Assembly (NCBI GenBank): GCA_036499825.1
Contig: DASYCZ010000045.1
Location: 74,860 to 138,859, forward strand
DNA: 64,000 nt
Source: Paradevosia sp036499825
GTDB lineage: Bacteria > Pseudomonadota > Alphaproteobacteria > Rhizobiales > Devosiaceae
Reading direction: 5' to 3'
Part shown: one piece after another, positions 8,298 to 17,166 of the stretch
Layout: each line of letters begins with the position of its first letter
Numbering within the stretch: the stretch's first letter is position 1
The notes under the pieces: generated by a model
Seen by the model: only the letters and a program-made list of their open reading frames with translations
What the model was told of the DNA's origin: nothing
Databases searched by the model: none
Made by a program: the position numbers and the translations under genes

Positions 8298-9112
8298 CCG
8301 ATCCGCAACGGCGAGGCGATGCGCCGAATGGTGGCGATGGCGCTGAGCGCCGCCAGCCAGCTCGACTTGGGGTTGCTCTCGGATGGCTTGTTGGTCAACT
8401 CGACCGTGATGGTGCCGGACTTGGCGGCCACCTCGATCTGGTGGGTGGTGAACTGGGCTTCGGGGTCGGCCACGATCCGCACCTTCACGTGATCGAAGCC
8501 GCCCGCCGCGGTCGCCAGCGTCAACGCCACGTTGAGGTTGGAGGGAAATCCGGCTACCGCTTCGCGCGCATTGCCCTCAAAGACCGTGGTGGCGGTGGTG
8601 AGCTGGGTGACATCGAGCCCGGTCTGGTCGAAATAGGGCGCGCCGACCAGAGCCTGCGGGTGCTTGCGCGTGGTGACGCGGATTTCGACCCCACCGCTTT
8701 CCATGGCGGAGAGGATGCCGTCGATGCCGGCGATCGAGCCGGACGGCAGGTGCACGCGGCGCGAACAGGCGGCGGCGACGCGCCTCAGCTCGGCGACGAA
8801 TTCGGCGTCGGCCAGGGCGCCCGTGCTCATGATGATGACGTCGCAGCCCGCCTCGAGCAGGGGGATGGCGTATTGCTTGGCGGCCACCGCGCCTGCCGCC
8901 TCGACCACGAGGTTGGCGCCGGTCCTGGGGAGCGTCATGGGGTCGGTCGTGGCCGCGCAATGCCACTGCGCCGCGAGCTTTTCGGCCCTGAGGCGCGCAT
9001 GCGGCCGGCTGGCGATGCCGGTCAACTCGACGCCCGGGATAGGGGCGTCCGCAAGGCTGCTGGCGATGGCGTGGCCGATGGCGCCGGTTCCGATAACCCC
9101 AACCCGTATCAT
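8294..9112 (-). CDS. Aspartate dehydrogenase-like protein (NadX/DUF108 family)
   Basis: A 272-residue protein with an N-terminal dinucleotide fold, GTGAIG (8-13), and the DUF108-type features EAAGAVAAKQY, STGALAD and LPSGSIAGIDG, followed by a C-terminal FPSNLNVALTLATAAGG region typical of L-aspartate dehydrogenases. Known members oxidise L-aspartate to iminoaspartate or reduce oxaloacetate plus ammonia. It is the last gene of a nine-gene minus operon and overlaps the hydrolase gene by four bases (ATGA type). No nadA or nadC is near, so a role in NAD synthesis is unlikely; oxidation or reductive amination of an intermediate released by the operon's hydrolases is more plausible (inferred). Confidence 0.82.
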   Translation of the reverse strand: MIRVGVIGTGAIGHAIASSLADAPIPGVELTGIASRPHARLRAEKLAAQWHCAATTDPMTLPRTGANLVVEAAGAVAAKQYAIPLLEAGCDVIIMSTGALADAEFVAELRRVAAACSRRVHLPSGSIAGIDGILSAMESGGVEIRVTTRKHPQALVGAPYFDQTGLDVTQLTTATTVFEGNAREAVAGFPSNLNVALTLATAAGGFDHVKVRIVADPEAQFTTHQIEVAAKSGTITVELTNKPSESNPKSSWLAALSAIATIRRIASPLRIG

Positions 9113-9924
9113 CGGTAAGCCTCTATGCCGCTGAGATAGTCGCAGATGTACTGGTTATAGGCGGCCGGCCGCTCGAAATAGGCCGAGTGCCCGGTCTGGG
9201 GCATGATGTGCAGCTCGACCCGCGGCAGCGCCGCCGCCATCGCCTGCACATTGGCGGGCGGGCAGATCAGGTCCTCGTCCCCCACGATGGCGAGGATCGG
9301 GCAATCCAGCGTGAAATCCGCGGGCTGCCGGATGCGCATGCGATCCAGCGCCTCCCTGACGGGGGCGCGGTCCCAGTCGCCGCTGGCGCGGTCGATATCG
9401 AGGAACATCTGATGCAGTTCCGGCTGCTCCCCGGCCATGCGCCGGCCGGCGGCGGGACTGATGCCATCGGCACGGCAGCGCAGCACGCGCGGGTCGGCGC
9501 CGGTTTCGGCCAGCGACAACAGACCCGGCAGGTCGAGCGAGCCGGTGGTGCCGGACAGCACCAGCGCAGCGACGCGGCCGGGCGCCAGCAGGGCAAATTC
9601 CAGGGCTGTCCAGCCGCCCATGGATTGGCCGACGATCGCGGCGCTGTCGATCCGCAAATGATCCAGCAACGCCCCGAGGTCCTGCCCGTAAAGCGCGGGT
9701 CGCGGCGTGCCCGTGATGTCGATCGAGGGGGCGAAGCCGCGATGGCTGAAGCTGATGCAGGTGTAGCGCCTCGACAGATCGCCCAACTGCTGCCACCACG
9801 ACCTGAAATTGCCGCCGATGCCATGGGCGAAGACCAGCGGCGGCCCGTCGCCGGACATGACGTAGTGGACTTCGCCGCCCGCAACCGCAACGTGGCCGGT
9901 TGCCTGCTGTTCGGAAGCCATCAC
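9109..9924 (-). CDS. Alpha/beta hydrolase (lactonase/esterase-like)
   Basis: A 271-residue single-domain alpha/beta hydrolase. The oxyanion-side motif is HGIGGNF, the nucleophile Ser101 lies in GQSMGG, the acid is probably in GDEDLICPP (Asp216 or Asp218), and the base is His246 in TGHSAYFE. The sequence most resembles the 3-oxoadipate enol-lactonase and carboxylesterase groups. Two adjacent Met codons make the exact start uncertain by one codon. It overlaps both the enolase gene and the aspartate-dehydrogenase-like gene by four bases, so it is translationally coupled to both. It probably opens an ester or lactone during breakdown of the substrate imported by the same operon. There is no signal peptide, so it acts in the cytoplasm. 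Confidence 0.87.
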   Translation of the reverse strand: MMASEQQATGHVAVAGGEVHYVMSGDGPPLVFAHGIGGNFRSWWQQLGDLSRRYTCISFSHRGFAPSIDITGTPRPALYGQDLGALLDHLRIDSAAIVGQSMGGWTALEFALLAPGRVAALVLSGTTGSLDLPGLLSLAETGADPRVLRCRADGISPAAGRRMAGEQPELHQMFLDIDRASGDWDRAPVREALDRMRIRQPADFTLDCPILAIVGDEDLICPPANVQAMAAALPRVELHIMPQTGHSAYFERPAAYNQYICDYLSGIEAYR

Positions 9925-11051
9925 CGCACCAGATCCCCCTCCTCGGAGTGCCGCGCGGCGTAATGGGTGAGTTTTTCCATATCGACTTCGATGCCAAGAC
10001 CCGGGCCGGCGGGAACCGTCATGGCGCCGTTTTCTATCTCAAATGGCTGGGTGACGATGTCGTCGGCCATCAGGTAGTAGACGGTATCCATGGCGTGGCG
10101 GAGTTCGGGCGTCGAGGCCGCAAGCTGCAGATGGCAGGCCGTCGAGATGCCGAGTTCGCCACCGCTGTGGAGGTTGAGGCCGATGCCGAAGGCATCGCAC
10201 ATGGCGGCGAGGCGCTTCACCGCATTGATGCCGCCCCATTTGTGGACGTCGCCATGGATGACGTCGACGGCGCCCAGCCGCATGGCCGGGGCGAATTCCT
10301 CCAGCCGCACGACGCACATATTGGTGCACAGCGGAATGCCGAGAGTTTCACGGACCTTCGCCATGCCTTCGAGGCCCTTGCAGGGATCCTCGAGATATTC
10401 GAGCCCGAGCGGCAGGATTTCGCGCCCGGCATTGATGGATTCCACTACCGACCAGGCCGCGTTGGGGTCGATGCGCAGCTTGACGTCCGGCAGGCGTTCG
10501 CGAATGGCGCGCAGGCGCCGCACATCGAGCTCGGGATCATGCGTGCCCTTGAGCTTGATGGCGCCAAAACCATGGTGGTCGCGGAACTCGACCGCCGCCT
10601 GGGCCAGGCGTTCGGGGCTGGGCTTGCCCTCGTCGGGCGGCACGAGGCCGGTGGTGACGACGCCCGCAACGGGGATCTTGTCCTTGAGAATGCCGCCGGT
10701 CAGCTCGGCTATCGACTTGCCGGTTTCCTTGCCGATCAGGTCGTAGCAGGCCATCTCGATGCCGGCGAGCGCCGCATAGCCCACATAGCCGTAAAAGAAC
10801 GGCGTCATGTCGAGCTCGGCCCGCAGCCTTTCGATGTCATAGGGGTTCCAGCCGATCAGCAGGTCGCGCCAGCGCTCGATGATGTTGGTCGTCGGCGTGC
10901 CGCGAAATGTCTCGCCCCAGCCCACATGGCCGGTATCGGTGGTGAGGCGCAGCACGGTGCGCGTGGTGCCGGTGCGCCGGTCGAACGAGGTCTGGAAAGG
11001 GGATTCGTACGGGACGTTGATGGTCCAGAGGGTCACGTCGATGATCTTCAT
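9921..11051 (-). CDS. Enolase-superfamily sugar-acid dehydratase, glucarate dehydratase-like
   Basis: A 376-residue protein of the mandelate racemase/enolase superfamily with an N-terminal capping domain (1-120) and a TIM barrel. Visible active-site elements are the KxK motif K166-L-K168, metal ligands Asp195 (RIDPN), Glu221 (YLEDP) and Asn244 (CTNMC), and a His-Asp pair, His295 (NLHSG) and Asp268 (HGDVH). The spacing and the Asn ligand match the glucarate dehydratase subgroup rather than muconate cycloisomerase. It would remove water from an aldarate or aldonate to give a 2-keto-3-deoxy acid. The start ATG at 11051 lies one base after the ATPase stop; a longer in-frame opening inside that gene is rejected. 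The substrate is unproven. Confidence 0.87.
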   Translation of the reverse strand: MKIIDVTLWTINVPYESPFQTSFDRRTGTTRTVLRLTTDTGHVGWGETFRGTPTTNIIERWRDLLIGWNPYDIERLRAELDMTPFFYGYVGYAALAGIEMACYDLIGKETGKSIAELTGGILKDKIPVAGVVTTGLVPPDEGKPSPERLAQAAVEFRDHHGFGAIKLKGTHDPELDVRRLRAIRERLPDVKLRIDPNAAWSVVESINAGREILPLGLEYLEDPCKGLEGMAKVRETLGIPLCTNMCVVRLEEFAPAMRLGAVDVIHGDVHKWGGINAVKRLAAMCDAFGIGLNLHSGGELGISTACHLQLAASTPELRHAMDTVYYLMADDIVTQPFEIENGAMTVPAGPGLGIEVDMEKLTHYAARHSEEGDLVR

Positions 11052-11052
11052 G

Positions 11053-12174
11053 TCAGTTTCCGGCCGTTTCCAGGGCAGGCGCGCCTGCGGTGAGGGGGGT
11101 GATGCGATTGTCATTGACGTCGAACAGGTGCAGCGCCTCCATGGCGGGACGCAGCCCCACCCGGTCGCCGACGGCGCCGCGATAATCGCTGCCGGTACGG
11201 ACCAGGAGGATCTGTCCGCCGATATCGATGCTGACGAAGATATCGGGATGCAGCGGCTCGATCAGTACGACCGTGCCCTTCAGGGTGCCCTCTTCCGGCC
11301 CCGTGAGGGTGAAGGATTCGGGCCGGACGCCCAGCGTCGCCGGCTGCGGCGCGCCGTTTTGGGCAAACCGGCCGTCCAGCACCACGGTGCCATTGCGGTC
11401 GGCGACGTTGAAGACGGCATTCTGGCCATCCTGGGCAAGCGAGCCCTTGATGAAATTCATCGACGGGGTGCCCATGAACTCGGCAACGAAGCGGTTGGTC
11501 GGCCGGAAATAGATATCCTCCGGTGTGCCGAGCTGCTGCACCTGGCCGTTGGCCATGACGGCGATGCGGTCCGCCATGGTCATGGCCTCGGCCTGGTCGT
11601 GCGTCACATAGACGAAGGTCTGGCCGAGCTCGGAATGCAGCTTCTTGAGTTCGGAGCGCATGATGACGCGCAGCTTGGCGTCGAGATTGCTCAGCGGCTC
11701 GTCGAACAGGAACACCGCCGCATCGCGGACGATGGCCCGGCCCAGCGCCACGCGCTGGCGCTGGCCGCCAGAGAGTTCGCGCGGGCGCCGTTCGAGGAGC
11801 GCGGTGATGCCCAGCATATTGGCGGCGCGGTTGACGCGGGCCTCGATTTCAGCCGCCGGCAGCCGCATGTTCTGCAGGGGGAAGGCGATGTTGCGGCGCA
11901 CGCTCATATGCGGATAGAGCGCGTAGCTCTGGAACACCATGGCGACGTCGCGCTGGTCGGCGGTCAGGCGCGTGACGTCCTGGTCGCCGAAGAGGATGCG
12001 GCCGGAGCTCGGCTGTTCGAGCCCGCTGAGCATGCGCAGGGTCGAACTCTTGCCGCAGCCGGAGGGGCCCACGATGGCAAGAAATTCGCGATCGGCGATA
12101 TCGATGTCGATGCCGTTGACGGCGGCGACATTGCCGAAGCGTTTGACCAGCGACTGAATCTGAACTCGCGCCAC
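11053..12174 (-). CDS. Carbohydrate ABC transporter ATP-binding protein (MsmX/UgpC type)
   Basis: A 373-residue ATPase: nucleotide-binding domain with Walker A GPSGCGKSS (36-44), Q-loop MVFQSYALYPHMSV, signature LSGGQRQRVALGRAI, Walker B FLFDEPLSNLD and H-loop YVTHDQ. A C-terminal OB/TOBE domain from about residue 240 is typical for carbohydrate importers of the MalK group. It works with the two permeases (13280, 14134) and the binding protein (15072) of the same operon, although a hydrolase gene is inserted between it and the permeases. Spacing to the flanking genes is 1-3 bases, consistent with one transcript. Confidence 0.93.
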   Translation of the reverse strand: MARVQIQSLVKRFGNVAAVNGIDIDIADREFLAIVGPSGCGKSSTLRMLSGLEQPSSGRILFGDQDVTRLTADQRDVAMVFQSYALYPHMSVRRNIAFPLQNMRLPAAEIEARVNRAANMLGITALLERRPRELSGGQRQRVALGRAIVRDAAVFLFDEPLSNLDAKLRVIMRSELKKLHSELGQTFVYVTHDQAEAMTMADRIAVMANGQVQQLGTPEDIYFRPTNRFVAEFMGTPSMNFIKGSLAQDGQNAVFNVADRNGTVVLDGRFAQNGAPQPATLGVRPESFTLTGPEEGTLKGTVVLIEPLHPDIFVSIDIGGQILLVRTGSDYRGAVGDRVGLRPAMEALHLFDVNDNRITPLTAGAPALETAGN

Positions 12175-12177
12175 GCC

Positions 12178-13278
12178 CTACTCCTGGTTTGCGTTCAGCG
12201 CCGCAGCGACTGTGTTGAAAAATCTCGGCCGGAACGGCTCGATCAGGTCGTTGTCCCGCGAAGGATGCACGCGGTTGCTGAGCAGTACGACCACCAGCTT
12301 TTCGGTGGGGACCAGCAACATGGCAGTGCCGCTGGTACCGGTGTGGCCGACCGCCTGCGGCGACAGCAGATCGCCGAAAGTCTTCACCGCCGCCGGCAGC
12401 CAGCAGATGCCGCGCCGGACGCCGCGCTCGTCGGTCCAGGTATTGGTCATCAGCCTGGCCGCGAAAGGGCTCATGACGCGGACGCCCGCATGGGTGCCGC
12501 CATTGAGCAGCATGCTGCCGAGCACGCAGAGATCGGCCGCCGAGGCAAACAGGCCCGCATGGCAGGAGACGCCGCCCATCATCTGGGCGGTCTTGTCGTT
12601 GACCACGCCCCAATCATAGGTGTTGCGCCAATCGACGAATTCGGTCGCCGGAATCCGTGGCAACAGGCTCTGGGGCGGGTTGTAGGTCAGCTCCAGCCCC
12701 AGTGGCTTGAAGAGCCGCTCGGTCAATAGCTGATCGAGTTTCTTGCCGCTGGCCCGCTCGATGATCAGCGCCAGAATGATGAAGTTGATGGAGGAATAGA
12801 GGAAGATGGCGCCGGGCTGGGCGATCAGCGGCAGGGCCAGATAGGCCGGCAGCAGCGTCTCCCAGGTCTGGTGCTCGTGATACAGCTTGGGGTTGGATTG
12901 GATGCCCGAGGTGTGGCTGACGATGTGGCGAATGCGGATCGCCGCCTTGTCGCCGGTGGCGAATTCGGGAACGAATTTGCCGATCGGATCGTCGAGCGTC
13001 AGCAGTCCGTCCTCGATCAACAGCAGCAGCGCCATGCCGGAGACCGGCTTGGTGACCGAGGCGAGATCGAACATGGCGTCGACCGGCATGGTGTCGCGTG
13101 CTTCCGGGCCATCCTGCTGGCGGCCGGCGGCATATTGGAAGATCTGCTTGCCGTTCCGCGCAATGGCGGCGACGGCGCCCGGAAAGACGCCGGCTTTGGC
13201 GCCCTGGTCCATGAAGGCCCGAACGCGATCGAGACGCTTGTCGTCGAGGCCGGAATGACGGTCAGTATCTGCGAGCAT
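12178..13278 (-). CDS. Serine hydrolase of the beta-lactamase (class C) family
   Basis: A 366-residue protein with the class C beta-lactamase/esterase fold: nucleophile motif SVTK (Ser74, Lys77), the second motif at YSS (Tyr161, where a Y-x-N is usual) and GHTGTSG as the third, KTG-like motif. There is no signal peptide, so it is probably cytoplasmic and not a resistance enzyme; such proteins are often esterases, amidases or transesterases (EstB-like). It is inserted between the ATPase and permease genes of a carbohydrate importer with gaps of 1-3 bases, implying that it acts on the imported compound. The Asn-to-Ser change in the second motif is a point to examine. No reaction can be assigned. 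Confidence 0.87.
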   Translation of the reverse strand: MLADTDRHSGLDDKRLDRVRAFMDQGAKAGVFPGAVAAIARNGKQIFQYAAGRQQDGPEARDTMPVDAMFDLASVTKPVSGMALLLLIEDGLLTLDDPIGKFVPEFATGDKAAIRIRHIVSHTSGIQSNPKLYHEHQTWETLLPAYLALPLIAQPGAIFLYSSINFIILALIIERASGKKLDQLLTERLFKPLGLELTYNPPQSLLPRIPATEFVDWRNTYDWGVVNDKTAQMMGGVSCHAGLFASAADLCVLGSMLLNGGTHAGVRVMSPFAARLMTNTWTDERGVRRGICWLPAAVKTFGDLLSPQAVGHTGTSGTAMLLVPTEKLVVVLLSNRVHPSRDNDLIEPFRPRFFNTVAAALNANQE

Positions 13279-13279
13279 G

Positions 13280-14137
13280 TTATCCCTTTACCGCTCCGGA
13301 GGTGAAGCCGCTGACGATCCAGCGCTGGAACCAGAAGGCCAGCAGGAAGGGCGGGATCACCGCCAGCATGCCCGAGGTGGCGAGCAGGCCGTAGTCGGCG
13401 TTGATGTCGGTGGCGAAGTTGGAAATGATCACCGGCATGGTGGTGTTGCCCATGCCGGAGGTGAACAGCAGGGGATAGAGGAACGACCCCCAGGAGGACA
13501 TGAAGCCGAAGACGCCCGTGGCCACGAGGCACGGCGTCGCCATGGGCAGGAAGACCTTGATCATGGCCTGCAGCCAGTTGCAGCGATCGATGCGGGCCGC
13601 TTCCTCGATATCGCGCGGAATGGTGCGGAAATAGCCGGCGAGCAGCCAGATGCTGAAGGGCAGCGTTTCGGTGGTTTCGACCAGGATCAGCGAGAAGATG
13701 TTGTTGAGGAGGCCCAATCGCTGCATCACCACATAGAGCGGGATCATGATGCCGACCGCCGGCACCATGCGCGACACCAGATAGGCCAGCATCAACGGGC
13801 CGCTGCCGCGGAACTTGAGGCGTGCGAACGAATAGGCGGCCATCGAGCCCAGGACGATATTGGCGATGGCGACCGACAGGCCGACGATGACGCTGTTGAG
13901 CATGGCGCGCGGCATCGAGGCGATGGCATCGGCGCCCATGGTGGCCTGCCGCTCATTGGGATTGAAGAACGCCATGTAGTTGTCGAGCGTGGGGGCGTGC
14001 GGTATCCAGTGCGGCGGCACCGACAGGGCTTCCGACTGCGTCATGATGGAGAGCAGGAACATCCACAGCACTGGCGCCAGCAGATAGAGCGCCGCCAGGA
14101 TCATGAGGACGGCGATGAGTATGCCGCGAAGCTTCAT
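13280..14137 (-). CDS. Carbohydrate ABC transporter permease (MalG type)
   Basis: A 285-residue inner-membrane permease with about six hydrophobic segments. The cytoplasmic EAA loop is visible as EEAARIDRCNWLQAMIKVFLP, given here as EEAARIDRCNW and KVFLPMATP. It belongs to the MalG/UgpE group. It overlaps the MalF-type gene upstream by four bases (ATGA) and is separated by one base from the serine hydrolase gene. It forms one half of the membrane channel. Confidence 0.93.
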   Translation of the reverse strand: MKLRGILIAVLMILAALYLLAPVLWMFLLSIMTQSEALSVPPHWIPHAPTLDNYMAFFNPNERQATMGADAIASMPRAMLNSVIVGLSVAIANIVLGSMAAYSFARLKFRGSGPLMLAYLVSRMVPAVGIMIPLYVVMQRLGLLNNIFSLILVETTETLPFSIWLLAGYFRTIPRDIEEAARIDRCNWLQAMIKVFLPMATPCLVATGVFGFMSSWGSFLYPLLFTSGMGNTTMPVIISNFATDINADYGLLATSGMLAVIPPFLLAFWFQRWIVSGFTSGAVKG

Positions 14138-15063
14138 TCGACATCTCCGCGCTTGTTGAGGCCACGCAGGTAGAACAGCGCGATGATCAGGGTCATGCCC
14201 ATGATGATGTAGGAATAGGCGCTGCCGAGGCCGACATTGAGATAGACGAACGAGGTCTGGTAGGTGAGCCAGGCCAGTGCGGTGGTGGAGTTGCCGGGCC
14301 CGCCGCCGGTCAGGACGTAGAACAGGTCGAAGGCCTTGAGGGCGCCCATGGTCTGCAGGATCATGACGATCATGATGGGGCGCAGCAGCCAGGGCAGGGT
14401 GATGGCGTAGAGCACGCGCCAGCGGCTGGTGCGGTCGACGAGCGCCGCCTCATAGAGTTCCTTGGGAATGGCCTGCAGCGCCGCGAGGAGGATGATGGCG
14501 GCCAGCGGTACGTGGTTCCAGGCATGCGCCAAGACGACGATGAGCAGAGCCAGATTGGGATCGACCAGCCAGGCCTGGTAACGATCGATGAGGCCGAACT
14601 GCAGCAGCAGGCCGTTGAAGGCGCCCACATGGGGATCGAAGATCAGTTGCCAGAGCGTGGCGTTGACGATCGGCGGAATGGCCCATGGCACCAGGATCAA
14701 GGCTCGCAACAGCCCGCGTCCGCGCATGGGGACGTTGAGCAGCAGCGCCAGCGCCAGGCCGAGAATGATGATCAGCGCCACCGCGGCGACGCTGAACTTG
14801 AGAGTGACGAGGAAAGCGGCGGCGAACTCCGGAGAGGTCAGCGCGCTCACATAATTGTCGAGCCCCAGGAACGGAAATGCCTTGGGGCGGCGAAAACTCA
14901 TGCCGTGCAGGCTGATCCAGAACGACAAGCCGACCGGATAGGCTACCAGGCCCAGAAGGACCAGGATCGAAGGCAGGTTCAGCCAGTAGGGAAACAGGCG
15001 TCGCCATATCGAAGGCCTGCCGGTGAAGCCGTCCGACAATGCGGACGGCTCGGCTTGCGTCAT
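14134..15063 (-). CDS. Carbohydrate ABC transporter permease (MalF type)
   Basis: A 309-residue inner-membrane permease with about six hydrophobic segments from residue 30 onwards and the EAA motif ELYEAALVDRTSRWRV. The ATG at 15063 (MTQAEPSAL) is preferred because the binding-protein gene stops at 15072; the longer frame from 15186 would run through that gene. A perfect 9-bp hairpin lies in its first codons (15027-15050), right after the binding-protein gene. It pairs with the MalG-type permease to form the channel. Confidence 0.92.
   Translation of the reverse strand: MTQAEPSALSDGFTGRPSIWRRLFPYWLNLPSILVLLGLVAYPVGLSFWISLHGMSFRRPKAFPFLGLDNYVSALTSPEFAAAFLVTLKFSVAAVALIIILGLALALLLNVPMRGRGLLRALILVPWAIPPIVNATLWQLIFDPHVGAFNGLLLQFGLIDRYQAWLVDPNLALLIVVLAHAWNHVPLAAIILLAALQAIPKELYEAALVDRTSRWRVLYAITLPWLLRPIMIVMILQTMGALKAFDLFYVLTGGGPGNSTTALAWLTYQTSFVYLNVGLGSAYSYIIMGMTLIIALFYLRGLNKRGDVE
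15027..15050 (-). promoter_or_regulatory. Stem-loop in the first codons of the permease, just after the binding-protein gene
   Basis: AGCCGTCCG (15027-15035) and CGGACGGCT (15042-15050) form a perfect 9-bp stem with a 6-base loop. It falls at codons 5-13 of the permease because the intergenic gap is only 8 bases. Position and strength match the hairpins found between binding-protein and transporter genes in four other operons here, so it may set the expression ratio. Confidence 0.5.
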
Positions 15064-15071
15064 GGTCACGG

Positions 15072-16385
15072 TCAGGCGCTCTTCTTGAGGGCGACGGCCT
15101 TGTCGGCGGAAGCCTGGAGGGCATCCTTGGCGGACTTGCGGCCCAGCACCGCTTCCTGCAGCTGCTGCATGTGGAAGTCTTCCCACTCGGCAGCCCAGGA
15201 GAAGGTGATGTACTCACGGGCCTTGGCCAGCGCGCCCTGCTTGGCGAACATGCCCTGATCGCTCCACTTGCCGGTTTCGGCGGAGATATCGGGATCGCTG
15301 TCGAGGCTTTCGTAAGCGTAACCGACGCCGTTCTTGAGGTAGTAGCGCTTGGCGACGTCCGGGCTGGTCAGATATTGCAGCGCCTGCCAGGCCTGATCGG
15401 GATATTTGGTGTCGGCCGAGATGGAGAACATCTGCGTCCAGCCGACCGTGCCGTGCGGGCCATCGGCGGTGAGGCTGGGGAACAGCACCTGCTTGGCAAG
15501 GCCGGGGATTTTCGAGGTCTTGGGATCGTTGATGACCTTGAGGTCGTAGCGGGCGCTGGAGCCGAACGCCACCTGGCCGGCAGCGAGGGCGAGGCGGCCT
15601 TCGGCCGTGCCCATCTGCACCGAGGTCGGATCGAGAATGTCGAGTTCCTGCGCCGCCTTGACGAGGAATTCGAGGATCTGCAGCGACGTGGTGTCTTCGT
15701 CGGGGAATTTCGGCGTACCGTCGGCCGTAAAGAGGCTACCGCCGCTGGCATAGACCGCCGACCACCAATGCAGGCCCGCATTGGATTTCAGCGGGAACAT
15801 CAACGGATGCTCCAACAGGCCCGCCTTCTTGATGGCGACGGCCTGGTCGGCCAGTTCCGACCATGTGGCGGGCGGCGCGGTGACGCCGGCCTTCTGCAGG
15901 ATGTCGGAATTGTAGACATAGGCGATATGGTCGCCGTAATAGGGCAGGCCCCAGACCTTGTCCTTGTATTCAAGGCCGCTCAGGTGGAACGGGATCAGGC
16001 CCTTGGTGTGTTCTTCCCAGCCGGGGAAATTGTTGATCGGCTGGATATATTCGGCGTCGGCCCAATCGGCCAGCGTCTGATCGCGGACATAGAGCAGGTC
16101 CGGCGGGTTGCCGCCCACGAAGCGGGCGATGATCTTCTGGATGTATTGGGCGGCGGGCTCGGCCACGAAGTTGATGGCGATATCGGGGTTCTTGGCGGTG
16201 AACTCGCCCACCACCAGGTTCTGGAATTCAGGGTCGTAGTTCCAGCCCTCGAATTCGAGTTTTGCGGCTTCGGCGCCGAACGCCGCCTTGCCGAGCAGCG
16301 GCAGGGTGGCGCTGGCCGCGCCCATGGCCATGGTGCCGGTTAGAAATCTGCGCCGGTTGAGCGCGCCGTTGTTGAAGAGTTTCAT
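15072..16385 (-). CDS. Carbohydrate ABC transporter substrate-binding protein (SBP_bac_1, Tat signal)
   Basis: A 437-residue periplasmic binding protein. The N-terminus carries a twin-arginine-type signal (NRRRFLTGTMAMGAA) with a probable cleavage after KAAFGA. The mature protein has type-2 binding-protein features: VVGEFTAKNPDI, AQYIQKIIARFVGGNPPDL, VWGLPYYGDHIAYVYN and PDQAWQALQYLTSPDVAKRYY. A Tat signal means that it is exported folded. It is encoded second in a nine-gene operon, overlapping the regulator gene by four bases. The ligand is probably a carbohydrate or sugar-acid conjugate (inferred from the family and the downstream enzymes). Confidence 0.93.
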   Translation of the reverse strand: MKLFNNGALNRRRFLTGTMAMGAASATLPLLGKAAFGAEAAKLEFEGWNYDPEFQNLVVGEFTAKNPDIAINFVAEPAAQYIQKIIARFVGGNPPDLLYVRDQTLADWADAEYIQPINNFPGWEEHTKGLIPFHLSGLEYKDKVWGLPYYGDHIAYVYNSDILQKAGVTAPPATWSELADQAVAIKKAGLLEHPLMFPLKSNAGLHWWSAVYASGGSLFTADGTPKFPDEDTTSLQILEFLVKAAQELDILDPTSVQMGTAEGRLALAAGQVAFGSSARYDLKVINDPKTSKIPGLAKQVLFPSLTADGPHGTVGWTQMFSISADTKYPDQAWQALQYLTSPDVAKRYYLKNGVGYAYESLDSDPDISAETGKWSDQGMFAKQGALAKAREYITFSWAAEWEDFHMQQLQEAVLGRKSAKDALQASADKAVALKKSA

Positions 16386-17158
16386 AGGTCGTTTCCCTCA
16401 CCTTCGATGAATTTATGGCCGTTGTGCCGCGACGCGCGCACCGGCTGCCCCTCGCCGTCGCTGCCGTTTTCCTGGCGCATCAGCTTGAGGTCGTTGTAGA
16501 GCGTGGCCCGCGACAGGCCGAGATGGTCGGCGATCTGCGGAATCGAACGCTGCAGCGAGAAGACGCCGCGGAAATCCAGGGCCTTGAGCAGCCGCAGCCG
16601 TTCGTGGCGCGACAGTTCGGATAGCGGGCGTCCGATGAGCTTGGTTTCTTCCCTCAGGACATCGGCGATGACGCCATCGATGTCGTCGACGAAGGTCACC
16701 GGCTTGGGGATTTCGGCACTGGCGCCCACCAGTGTCTGGATGCTCTGGCCCAGCATCCAGAATTCGGTGATATCGACATTGACGCACAGCGCCCCGAACA
16801 CGTGTCCGTCCTCGTCGCGCAACGGCACCGTCACCGATTTCAGCACCAGGCCGTTGGGGGTGCTGGTGACGTAGGTATAGTTGTCCTTGGCGGCATCGCC
16901 TTCGCGCATGATCTGCATGCCGATCTGCGTCACCGATCCGCCCGCGCGGCGTCCGGTGACGTCGCCGGCCACGGCGATGATCGAGCGATCGGGCTGGCGG
17001 AAATCGTGCAGCACGAGCTCGCAGCGATTGCCCAGCGCGCTGGCCATCAGATCCATCACCGGTCGGATGGTGCGGAAATAATCGTCCGCGCTCAGCCCGG
17101 GATGCACGCCATTGGGCTGTGGCTGTTTGTTGGACTTCTTGCTGGGGCGCGGGCTCAT
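16382..17158 (-). CDS. YheO-like PAS domain transcriptional regulator with C-terminal HTH
   Basis: A 258-residue protein. Residues about 25-140 match the YheO-like PAS domain (LVLHDFRQPDRSI, NPNGL-like TPNGLVLKSVTVPLRDE, VFGALCVNVDIT), and about 180-235 form the helix-turn-helix (RLLKALDFRGVFSL, IPQIADHLGLSRATLYNDLK). DauR, which controls D-arginine catabolism, belongs to this family. As first gene of the nine-gene operon and preceded by an imperfect inverted repeat overlapping its own promoter (17180-17216), it probably senses the substrate and controls the whole operon, including itself. It overlaps the binding-protein gene by four bases. Confidence 0.88.
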   Translation of the reverse strand: MSPRPSKKSNKQPQPNGVHPGLSADDYFRTIRPVMDLMASALGNRCELVLHDFRQPDRSIIAVAGDVTGRRAGGSVTQIGMQIMREGDAAKDNYTYVTSTPNGLVLKSVTVPLRDEDGHVFGALCVNVDITEFWMLGQSIQTLVGASAEIPKPVTFVDDIDGVIADVLREETKLIGRPLSELSRHERLRLLKALDFRGVFSLQRSIPQIADHLGLSRATLYNDLKLMRQENGSDGEGQPVRASRHNGHKFIEGEGNDL

Positions 17159-17166
17159 GTTGCAAA

